From: Olavius algarvensis associated proteobacterium Delta 3
GTDB lineage: Bacteria; Desulfobacterota; Desulfobacteria; Desulfobacterales; CAFBRK01
Direction: 5' to 3'
Length of the DNA stretch: 64,000 bases
Assembly (NCBI GenBank): GCA_903231505.1
Contig: CAFBRK010000106.1
Coordinates: 45,162 to 109,161, forward strand
Shown here: positions 44,882 through 52,176 of the stretch, piece by piece
Layout: each line of letters starts with the position of its first letter
Numbering within the stretch: the stretch's first letter is position 1
Notes under the pieces: generated by a model
The model's input: only the letters and a program-made list of their open reading frames with translations
What the model was told of the DNA's origin: nothing
Databases searched by the model: none
Made by a program: the position numbers and the translations under genes

Positions 44882-44906
44882 GGAACGGAATTCTGACAAT
44901 CGCCAT
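44882..44906 (-). repeat. 25-bp dispersed element, copy C (23 of 25, inverted)
   Basis: Read on the minus strand this matches copies A and B except at two positions. With copy B it brackets the 44263-44763 gene. The rest of the 44764-45025 gap shows nothing else I can name. Confidence 0.75.
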
Positions 44907-45025
44907 AACCCCACTCCAATCGAATCAGTGCGCCGAACAGAGGCTTTCGGCGTCCAGATTTACCATGATGCCTCAATCCCGTATCGTTTTTACTACGTGC
45001 TGGAACGATATTATGCAACGTTCGA

Positions 45026-45952
45026 TCAGAGATCTTCGGGCGTAAACGCCGTTACATCGTCGATAACGGCGGTGTCGGCATACAGCATGACCATGCGGTC
45101 GAAACCCAGGGCGTTGCCTGCGGCTTCCGGCATCGCCGACAACGCCGCCAGGAATCTGTCCGGCATGGGATGAACCGGCCGACCGGCACGTTTGCGGGTT
45201 CCCTGTTCGATATCAAAGCGCCGTCGCTGTTCATCCGAATCGGTCAGTTCGGAAAAACCATTGCACAACTCCAGCCCGCCGGCATACAATTCGAATCGCT
45301 CTGCAACCTGCGGGGCGCCCGGCTTGCGTCGGGCGAGGGCTCCGAGGGAGGCAGGATAATCGATTAAAAATTCCGGCTTGTCGAGCCCTAAACGGGGTTC
45401 GATATGAAGTCCCATCATTTCATCGAACCGTCTTCTCGCCATGGCCTGATCCAGGGAGATGGGTGAATATCGCTCGAACGCCTCTGCGACGGCCACCCGG
45501 GGCCAGGGTGGGGTAAGATCGATGGATGTGTTCTGGTAGGTCAATGTCAGTCCCCTGCCGAGTTGCCTGGCCACGTGTCCGAAAAGGCTTTCACATTCGC
45601 CCATTGAAAAAAGATAATCTTCGCCCACCGCATACCATTCCAGAATGGTAAACTCCGGCAGGTGTCGGCTCCCCCGCTCGGCCCGGCGAAAACACCGGCA
45701 GATCTGATAAATTCGATCATATCCGGCGGCCAGCATCTGCTTCATGCAGATTTCCGGTGACGTGTGAAGAAACCACGTGTCGGAAACCTCCGGGTGAATG
45801 TGGGCTTCCGGGATAGGAACGGGAATGCGGCAGGGCGTCTCCACTTCAGTGTAACCCCGATCGAAAAAAAAATCCCGGACAGTTCGAAGGATCGTGGATC
45901 GGAGTTTCAAAGTGCCTTTTTTTTCAGCCAGGCGATTTTTGTTAAAGGACAT
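45026..45952 (-). CDS. epmA: Elongation factor P--(R)-beta-lysine ligase
   Basis: The 308-residue class II lysyl-tRNA-synthetase paralogue (EpmA/GenX/PoxA) lacks the anticodon-binding domain. Motif 1 region: STILRTVRDFFFDRGYTEVETPCRIPVPIPEAHI. Motif 2: CRCFRRAERGSRHLPEFTILEWY. Motif 3: AGNALGFDRMVMLYAD. In characterised bacteria it adds (R)-beta-lysine to elongation factor P to help ribosomes through proline stretches. EpmB and EF-P themselves are not in the window. No strong ribosome site precedes ATG 45952. Confidence 0.93.
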   Translation of the reverse strand: MSFNKNRLAEKKGTLKLRSTILRTVRDFFFDRGYTEVETPCRIPVPIPEAHIHPEVSDTWFLHTSPEICMKQMLAAGYDRIYQICRCFRRAERGSRHLPEFTILEWYAVGEDYLFSMGECESLFGHVARQLGRGLTLTYQNTSIDLTPPWPRVAVAEAFERYSPISLDQAMARRRFDEMMGLHIEPRLGLDKPEFLIDYPASLGALARRKPGAPQVAERFELYAGGLELCNGFSELTDSDEQRRRFDIEQGTRKRAGRPVHPMPDRFLAALSAMPEAAGNALGFDRMVMLYADTAVIDDVTAFTPEDL

Positions 45953-46104
45953 GTCGTATCAGGTTGGTGACCGCGGCCGATGCCGGCATCGATGTCATCG
46001 GTATGTCCGCGATCAGCATCTGAAGCGGGAGTTTATGGCTGCCCTCCCCATAGGTCATACGGTCTGATGTGCGGTCTCGCCAGGAGTGGTATTTCCGCAA
46101 CACC

Positions 46105-46737
46105 TTATGCAATGGTGCAGACCTTGGCAGGATCCACCAGATCACACACCAGATCCTCGGCGGTCGCCATACTGATTTTCGACATGTTCAGCACCAGGGA
46201 GTAGTGCCGGGGCAGGTCGAAATCCTCACTGTCAAAAAGCTTCATGAGTTTCGATCGGCGTTTTCCCTGTTGTCTCACCGTCCGACCGGCATCTTCCATG
46301 GATAGCCCATAGGTGTCGACCATGAACTGAATACGGTCTTTTTCTTCGGCGACCATCAGGATGTGATAGGTCTTTGGGGCCCCCTTTAATATGAATTGAG
46401 CGCCACGGCCCAGGATAATGAGATTGTCCTTTTCGGCGATGGTGGGAAGTATCTGCTTTAACAGGTCGACGTAAAGTCTCCCATCCATGTATTTTTTTTT
46501 CGGATCGAAAATGCGGTCGATGAAATGTTTTGGGGAAAAGACGCCCGGGGACTTCGAGAACAGATGGGTATCTTCCACTTCGAATGATTTTAATTTGTAA
46601 TATTCCACCTTCGCCCGTTCCGCAAGCTCCTCGATAATGGCTTCGGATGCAATGTCATAGTTGAGCCTGGCGGCGATATTCTGGGCCAGTGTCTTTCCAC
46701 CGGCACCAAATTGCCTGGAGATTGTCAGAACAGCCAT
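46105..46737 (-). CDS. Cytidylate kinase-like family protein
   Basis: The 210-residue P-loop protein (AVLTISRQFGAGGKTLAQNIAARLNYDIAS) belongs to the AAA_26/cytidylate-kinase-like group often called 'cytidylate kinase-like family' in anaerobes. It conserves LIILGRGAQFILKGAPKTYHILMVAEEKDRI (the GRG-lid region), and the C-terminus reads HYSLVLNMSKISMATAEDLVCDLV. Its real phosphoryl acceptor is unknown; it is not the essential Cmk. AAGGAAGG lies near the start. Confidence 0.82.
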   Translation of the reverse strand: MAVLTISRQFGAGGKTLAQNIAARLNYDIASEAIIEELAERAKVEYYKLKSFEVEDTHLFSKSPGVFSPKHFIDRIFDPKKKYMDGRLYVDLLKQILPTIAEKDNLIILGRGAQFILKGAPKTYHILMVAEEKDRIQFMVDTYGLSMEDAGRTVRQQGKRRSKLMKLFDSEDFDLPRHYSLVLNMSKISMATAEDLVCDLVDPAKVCTIA

Positions 46738-46935
46738 TGGCCCTTCCTTTCTTTAGGGTCCTGTCTTTGAATATCCCCAACAGGATAGGGAGTCAAGCCG
46801 CAAGCATCAAAAAGACTAATTTAATTGGGATTTTTAATTGGAACGGGGATTTATGGTGAAGCGGAAATATGCCGGATGCGATGGCCCGCCATCAACCGGC
46901 TTCTTTGTTTTAACGAGGTGGTGTCTTTTAAATTC

Positions 46936-46965
46936 GCATTTTTTATAGGCATCTATAAAAAATGC
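46936..46965 (-). terminator. 12-bp-stem AT-rich hairpin at the 3' end of the 46965-47459 gene
   Basis: GCATTTTTTATA (46936-46947) pairs exactly with TATAAAAAATGC (46954-46965) around GGCATC. On the minus strand it follows the stop codon directly and contains a T-run in the descending arm, so it can serve as an intrinsic terminator in either direction. Confidence 0.65.
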
Positions 46966-47459
46966 TAGGAGACCTTTGATTCAGACAATTTTCCGGTAAA
47001 TCGCGCCCGAAGATTTTTGATCCAATTCTGTTTCGGTTTACGCAGAATACAGGCTTTTTCCAGGACGTCGATAAATTCCGGCCGGTCTGACTGGACGTCG
47101 TAAACCCTGCTCCACTCCAATATGTTTTCCAGTGAGGGCGGATCCACATCGAAATTGGATTCTCTTCTGGCTGTTTCCATGGTCAGCGACACGGCAAACA
47201 ACGTTACCTTGTCCAACAGCTCATCGTTCGACAATTCCACGATGGTGCCTTCCTGATACCGAACCAGTTCAATGACGCACGTCGTTAGAAGGGGATCGGC
47301 ATCGCCCTTGGGACGCCGGCACTCATCAAGTTCAAATTGCGAGTCTAAAAATTCGTCCGCTTTGTCCTGGAGCACGTTAAGCCACACGTTATTTAGATTC
47401 TGGGGCAAAACTGCTGCCGGGCCATATGAAAGAACCTCATTGTTGAATCGGGCAAGCAT
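46965..47459 (-). CDS. Hypothetical acidic cytoplasmic protein
   Basis: The 164-residue, mainly helical protein has no signal peptide or membrane segment (LSYGPAAVLPQNLNNVWLNVLQDKADEFLD; IELVRYQEGTIVELSNDELLDKVTLFAVSLTMETARRESN). I cannot assign a family. AAGGGA seven bases before ATG supports the start, and a hairpin closes the gene, so it is probably a single-gene unit. Confidence 0.6.
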   Translation of the reverse strand: MLARFNNEVLSYGPAAVLPQNLNNVWLNVLQDKADEFLDSQFELDECRRPKGDADPLLTTCVIELVRYQEGTIVELSNDELLDKVTLFAVSLTMETARRESNFDVDPPSLENILEWSRVYDVQSDRPEFIDVLEKACILRKPKQNWIKNLRARFTGKLSESKVS

Positions 47460-47590
47460 TTCGAATTCCCTTGGTCGATTTGTCCCCGGCCGAGTGAATG
47501 GATCATCCCGGTATCCCGTTTTAACACATTAGCGTATACTGCGTATTTCTGAATTTCAACAGTTTATTCCGAATCTTACACCCACCTCCG

Positions 47591-48331
47591 TCAGTGAATA
47601 GATTTTCCGGGATCATTTTTGCGCCCCCATACAGCATATACCGGATCAGCGTATGGCATTTCATGGAAATATTTGTCATCGTACGGGCGGGGCATGCCGC
47701 GCAATGACGATGTTTCAATATCAACAAACTGTCCTGTCCGGTTGAAGTATTCCATCACCAGGCCCATCCGCTCGAACTCGTGAAGCTCGGTCCATATTCG
47801 GACAGCTTTGGGGGGAAACCAGCGGTTCGAAAATGTCATGATGGCGATCCCTCCCGGTCGGAGCACCCGTGCCAATTCGTCAAACACCTCCAACGGACGT
47901 GTCAGATATTCCACCGACACGGTGCAGATCACCGCATCGAACGAATCTGCTGTGAACGGTAGCGAGGGGTCCCTGTTGAGGTCATGGACCAATCTTTCCG
48001 TGAGGCGCCCGTTCTCATCGAGCTCTTCGGCATTCATACCCAACCCAACCAGGTTTTCCGTGTGCAGGTCTTCCGGCAGGTGGGATACCCAGCTGCTCAT
48101 CAGGTCCAATACTGAGGCGGAAGAAGGCACCAGTCGGCTGTAGAGATTAGCCACCTGGGATCTGGCCGTGGCGTCCAAATGTTGAACCAGGCGGGGTTTG
48201 GCATAGAACGCCGCATCCGGTGCCGTGTCTTGCCGATCAAAGGGGTGCCCTGAAAAATAATCGGTGGGTCGATCCTGCCACCGTCCTTGCATACCGGGAC
48301 CGGTGCCGAGAATTTCCGACCAATCCCGCAT
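47591..48331 (-). CDS. SAM-dependent methyltransferase, tail-to-head overlap with FKBP gene
   Basis: The 246-residue protein has SSASVLDLMSSWVSHLPED (a variant motif I), VGLGMNAEELDENGRL, SFDAVICTVSVEYLTRPLEVFDELARVLRPGGIAIMTFSNRWFP. These mark a Methyltransf_11-type fold of a group I have seen beside SlyD-like proteins. The target is unknown; the link to a prolyl isomerase suggests a protein substrate. ATG 48331 follows a six-G run that can serve as ribosome site. The upstream FKBP frame runs 232 bp into this gene. Confidence 0.78.
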   Translation of the reverse strand: MRDWSEILGTGPGMQGRWQDRPTDYFSGHPFDRQDTAPDAAFYAKPRLVQHLDATARSQVANLYSRLVPSSASVLDLMSSWVSHLPEDLHTENLVGLGMNAEELDENGRLTERLVHDLNRDPSLPFTADSFDAVICTVSVEYLTRPLEVFDELARVLRPGGIAIMTFSNRWFPPKAVRIWTELHEFERMGLVMEYFNRTGQFVDIETSSLRGMPRPYDDKYFHEMPYADPVYAVWGRKNDPGKSIH

Positions 48332-48819
48332 GGTACCCCCCGTTCGACAGTTTTTTCTTTTACAGCGCGAATGGTCGCGTTCAGATGAATCGTTTTGCCG
48401 GCCATGGGGTGGTTGAAATCCACGTGGAGCGAACCATTCCGGATGTCAATCATACGAAAGGGGATAACGTTCTGGGGATAAATACCCGGCAGGTCTTTCA
48501 ACAGTCCCCTGGGGTAGTAGCGACCGATTCGGGGCCGTACAACAGTCCCCCGAACGCTCTCACGAAATTGCCGTCGCATGATGCGGAAACGCTGATCTAA
48601 ATTATCTTCGGGGAAAATCCCGTTGTTTCGAGCGTTGACCGAAATGCTGCCGCCCGGAGATTGTCCCAACATGGCATCCCGCATCGCTTCGGGTAGAAGG
48701 TCCCTCCAGAAATCCACACCGTGGGCTTCATACACCTCTGTATGATGTCCGGTGGCACTGTCCCATTCAAAGCTAAAAGTTATATCCGCGATAGATGATG
48801 TAGAAATTGTACTTGACAT
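48100..48819 (-). CDS. SlyD/FKBP-type peptidyl-prolyl isomerase with probable frameshifted C-terminus
   Basis: About 163 residues form a SlyD-like FKBP: ITFSFEWDSATGHH at the start, GVDFWRDLLPEAMRDAMLGQSPGGSISVN, and the hallmark DFNHPMAGKTIHLNATIRAVKEKTVERG at the end of the domain. The frame then continues for 76 residues of unrelated, low-quality sequence inside the methyltransferase gene. Adding one G to the G6 run (C6 at 48336-48341 on the plus strand) would fuse it in frame with the methyltransferase (…ERGGTMRDW). So this is either an isomerase-methyltransferase fusion broken by one base, or a gene that lost its stop. Confidence 0.72.
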   Translation of the reverse strand: MSSTISTSSIADITFSFEWDSATGHHTEVYEAHGVDFWRDLLPEAMRDAMLGQSPGGSISVNARNNGIFPEDNLDQRFRIMRRQFRESVRGTVVRPRIGRYYPRGLLKDLPGIYPQNVIPFRMIDIRNGSLHVDFNHPMAGKTIHLNATIRAVKEKTVERGVPCGIGRKFSAPVPVCKDGGRIDPPIIFQGTPLIGKTRHRMRRSMPNPAWFNIWTPRPDPRWLISTADWCLLPPQYWT

Positions 48820-48848
48820 GGCTACTCTCCTACTATGTTAGTTTATTG

Positions 48849-48876
48849 ACAATATGTCCTAATGTTTGAATTGCAA
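48849..48876 (-). promoter_or_regulatory. Candidate promoter for the FKBP gene
   Basis: On the minus strand, TTGCAA and TATTGT are spaced by 16 bp and lie 30 bp upstream of the FKBP start, in an AT-rich gap. TAGGAGAG provides the ribosome site. Confidence 0.35.
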
Positions 48877-48915
48877 TAGGTAGTGATATGCGTTGAAATA
48901 ATGGGTAAATACTAT

Positions 48916-49659
48916 CTATTGGCGGCATCGTCGCGTTTCATAAACTCGTTGAGCGATGTTATGTTTAGGCAATTTGCATGGGTGAACCATGGAAGTCCCC
49001 GAAAGTTCAATGCGACCGGGAATTTTCAGCAAGGTGAACCCGAATGCCACCACCCCTCCAATCACACCGCCCAGGTGGCATATCGCCAGGGGAGACCCGC
49101 AAAGGCCCATGTGCATGAAATCAAATACAACGGTTCCGGTGGCGGCTTCATAAACACTTTTTACAAAAACCAGAAGGAAGGTCACCAGTCCGACCCTTCG
49201 CGATCTTCTGGGTAAGGTCATTTCCAGTCCGGCATATGCCATCAGGCCGTGCGCTGTGCCGGAGAGCCCGCAGAGTCCGGTCTTCGCGATGTCCGCCGAG
49301 AACAACACCGCACCGAGAAGGCCCGCTCCGCCGCAGACAATTGCGATCAGAAGCTTCCGGAACGCGCGTTTTTCATCGAGGTTTTTGTACAACAGCCAAA
49401 ACGCGCCGGCATCCAGGGCCAGATGGTACCAGGACACATGCACAAACGGATGGGTGACCAGGCGCCACCACTCTCCACTGTGAACGGCATCCGGTAGATA
49501 GATCCATGGATGGCCCGTGCCAATACCGAGAAGGTGCAGGTTCATGGCGGCGATAAGGATCAAGAAAACCAGCAGCTCACCGGGTAGCGACGCGATCCGG
49601 CGCCAAATGCCGGCGCATGATGATGGCTCAGGGATTTCGTGAGTCCATGGGGTTTCCAT
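48916..49659 (-). CDS. Rhombosortase (rhomboid-family intramembrane serine protease)
   Basis: The roughly 247-residue protein has about six hydrophobic helices. It carries WRLVTHPFVHVSWYHLALDAGAFWLLY (the His/Asn region of the rhomboid core), GLCGLSGTAHGLMAYAGLEM with the catalytic GxSG serine, and a later histidine in LAICHLGGVIGGVV. This matches the rhombosortase branch, which processes proteins with GlyGly-CTERM tails. The start at ATG 49659 fits AAAGGA nine bases upstream. It lies 184 bp downstream of, and on the same strand as, a VIT/VWA protein with a suitable C-terminal tripartite tail. Confidence 0.85.
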   Translation of the reverse strand: METPWTHEIPEPSSCAGIWRRIASLPGELLVFLILIAAMNLHLLGIGTGHPWIYLPDAVHSGEWWRLVTHPFVHVSWYHLALDAGAFWLLYKNLDEKRAFRKLLIAIVCGGAGLLGAVLFSADIAKTGLCGLSGTAHGLMAYAGLEMTLPRRSRRVGLVTFLLVFVKSVYEAATGTVVFDFMHMGLCGSPLAICHLGGVIGGVVAFGFTLLKIPGRIELSGTSMVHPCKLPKHNIAQRVYETRRCRQ

Positions 49660-49843
49660 GATCAGCATTCCTTTCCGTGGATGGGTTTCCATCGTCCCGG
49701 GGTTCCTCCAATTACCACTCCCGGTGGCTTGCGGTGGCCAGCGCCGAACCGGAAAGGAGGATAAATTGGAATCCTTCCGTTTAATATTTCCCGGTCCCGC
49801 CCTGCGGGACCGGGTGAGTTATGGATTTATCCCATTCAGGCGT

Positions 49844-51949
49844 TTACTTTCTGCGTTTCCGCCGTATGAGCCAGCAAACCGCCCCGATAAAGAGGGGGCC
49901 GACCGGGCCGGTACCGATACCAAAATTCAAATCCCTGCTCTGGGATGTTCTCGGAGCCGCAGCCCGGTGTGCCGATGGTGCCGTCGGCGTGGCGGGACCC
50001 TTCGGCGCTGGCGCAGTAGCCTGGACTGAAGGTGACTTGGGCTGAGCCGCCTGGGGTCCAAGCCCGGCCACGGCCTTGTTGCGGATCCGTTCCAGCTTGT
50101 CTTGGCGGGCCTGCATGGCCTGTCGGTCCGTGGCGATGCGGTCTGCGTTGCGGCGTTCGATTTTCCAGCGGCGATATTCCCCGTCGTTTTCCAGGACCAG
50201 AAAGGACGTGTATTCGCTTACGATGGAGTAGGTTTCCCCGAGACGGATCACCTCTGCCAGCACCGGGTCCCTGGACCCGTTCCGGTCGGCGGTCTTCAGG
50301 AGTTGATCGATCCGTTTCCATGCCCACATCCGCTCGATCTCCGGGTTGTCCGGATCCGATTTGGGGAACACCAGTGCGGCCGATTGGGAGATTTCCCGCC
50401 CTTGAATAGTTGCCGTCAAGGTCACATTGGCCTCACCGTCACCGGCATACCGACCGTAAATGCGAACCGGGGAACCGTGGTACAGGTTGGGAACGGACCG
50501 GGGTTCCATGTCGTATGACCGGACGCCGTCGATGGTCAGTTGGAGATCGGTGGCCACCGGGCGCATCAATTTTCTGCGGAAGGCTTTGGCCTGTCTCTGA
50601 AAACTGTCGGCACGGGAGACGAAGGCCGCCAAACCCCCGGAGTCATCGGCCAGCTGCTCCAGAAGCGGGCGATTGACCGAATTCCCGATTCCGATACAGA
50701 ACACCCGCGCGTTGCGGGGCCGGGACTGAATCAATTGGAGGAGCGTCTGTCGTTCCCGCTGCTCGGTCATGCCGTCACTGAGGATGACCACGTTCAGGGT
50801 GCGGTCCGGATCGGCGTACCGGTAGGCCGTGTTCATTGCCGGAGCCAGTACCGTACCCCCTCTGGCCTGCTGGGAGCCCATGAATTGTTCCGACCGCGCT
50901 TTCATGGCATCATTGGCCGGCTGCAATGACCCGAACAGGGTGGTGGGAGCGACATTGAAGGTCATCACCTCGAAGCGGTCATCTGCCGACAGCTCATCGA
51001 TGAACGCCTCCACCGAATTGCGGGAAATGACCAGCTTGCGGTCGTTGCCCATGCTCCCGGAGATATCCAAAAGAAACACGTAATCCATACCCTGGTCGAG
51101 GGTCGTCAGTTCTTCACCGGCGGTCAGGGTCAGATAGAAAAACCCGTCTTCTCCCGCCTGCCGGGAGGTGATAAGGTCGATCCCGGTCTGTGGGCGCGCC
51201 ATGTGGAACAGCAGCACCACATCGCGTTCCAGGCTGCCTTCAGTGGATTCCAGGCTACCCTGCCGATAGTGATCGGAGTGGGTCGCCATGACAAAATCTT
51301 TTCCATGGCTGGGGCTTTCCATCCCCGTGATGGGGACAGCGGATTTCACATCCAGGTTGATGGCAAATTTGCCGGTGGTTCGCGCATCGATGTCTTTTCG
51401 GGTCACGGTACTCAGGGGGTAGACATACGTGGCGGCGTTGTTGTCCACATCGAGCCCCTGGTAATAGGTGATCTGGACCCGCTGCTCGGCCCGGGGCTGG
51501 ATGGGGAAAATGCGCATTTCAAACGTTTTATAGTCGACCTGCTCCAAGAGGCCGGGGTCTCTCCGGGTCCGTTTGTAGCTGTCGTAAATTTCCCTGGCCC
51601 GTTTCTTTTCGAGGACTTCGCCGATCATCTCTTTTCCGTTGATCCACATGCTGAAATTGGACACCGAAGCCCCCTTGGGGACCGGAAATGTATACAGGGC
51701 CTCCACCTGGCGGTTTTCCATATTCTTGAACACCTGGGTGACCCGGGTGACGGCGATGCCGTTGTTGATGGTGACATGCACATCGTGCTCCTGAATCTCG
51801 AGGACACCTCCGAATCCACCGTCTGCAATGAGCAGGCCGGCGGCTCGGGCATTGCCCGGCAGGATACCGCATACCAAGACTGCGACTGCCCCCAGCAGGG
51901 GAAGCATCCGCCGCCTGATCCGTTTGATGCTTGCCGTAAAGGGTCTCAT
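49844..51949 (-). CDS. VIT and VWA domain surface protein with C-terminal sorting-like tail
   Basis: The roughly 701-residue protein is exported by a signal peptide (MLPLLGAVAVLVCGILPGNARA). A VIT domain (IQEHDVHVTINNGIAVTRVTQVFKNMENRQVEALYTFPVP) is followed by a VWA domain with the MIDAS motif DYVFLLDISGSMGNDRKL and a later DRFEVMTFNVAPTTL. After a Pro/Ala-rich spacer the last 25 residues are Gly-containing, then hydrophobic, then basic (FGIGTGPVGPLFIGAVCWLIRRKRRK). That resembles a GlyGly-CTERM signal for rhombosortase. ATG 51949 is chosen from AAAGGAG. A sigma-54-like promoter lies about 83 bp upstream. Confidence 0.85.
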   Translation of the reverse strand: MRPFTASIKRIRRRMLPLLGAVAVLVCGILPGNARAAGLLIADGGFGGVLEIQEHDVHVTINNGIAVTRVTQVFKNMENRQVEALYTFPVPKGASVSNFSMWINGKEMIGEVLEKKRAREIYDSYKRTRRDPGLLEQVDYKTFEMRIFPIQPRAEQRVQITYYQGLDVDNNAATYVYPLSTVTRKDIDARTTGKFAINLDVKSAVPITGMESPSHGKDFVMATHSDHYRQGSLESTEGSLERDVVLLFHMARPQTGIDLITSRQAGEDGFFYLTLTAGEELTTLDQGMDYVFLLDISGSMGNDRKLVISRNSVEAFIDELSADDRFEVMTFNVAPTTLFGSLQPANDAMKARSEQFMGSQQARGGTVLAPAMNTAYRYADPDRTLNVVILSDGMTEQRERQTLLQLIQSRPRNARVFCIGIGNSVNRPLLEQLADDSGGLAAFVSRADSFQRQAKAFRRKLMRPVATDLQLTIDGVRSYDMEPRSVPNLYHGSPVRIYGRYAGDGEANVTLTATIQGREISQSAALVFPKSDPDNPEIERMWAWKRIDQLLKTADRNGSRDPVLAEVIRLGETYSIVSEYTSFLVLENDGEYRRWKIERRNADRIATDRQAMQARQDKLERIRNKAVAGLGPQAAQPKSPSVQATAPAPKGPATPTAPSAHRAAAPRTSQSRDLNFGIGTGPVGPLFIGAVCWLIRRKRRK

Positions 51950-52031
51950 GGTCATTCTCCTTTCGTTGCCGTTCTGTTCGTGCGCCCTATCCGTATGGGT
52001 GGCTCTCCGGTGGGCGTTGGTCCCTAATAAG

Positions 52032-52047
52032 ACCAAGAACCGTGCCA
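52032..52047 (-). promoter_or_regulatory. Sigma-54-like -24/-12 promoter for the VIT/VWA gene
   Basis: On the minus strand the sequence is TGGCACG-GTTC-TTGGT. The -24 block is a perfect consensus and the spacing to the -12 block is right, but the -12 has GG where GC is usual. It points toward the VIT/VWA gene, and the divergent neighbour is a sigma-54 activator. Confidence 0.5.
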
Positions 52048-52176
52048 GGGGCCGAAGGATAAAATAACTAATAGATATTGTTATAAATTTATTAATATGG
52101 GATTTATGCAATGTTTATGATATTGTTCATGAAATGATTACGCCGTGTACGTAAAATGTATGAAAAGGATGAAGCT

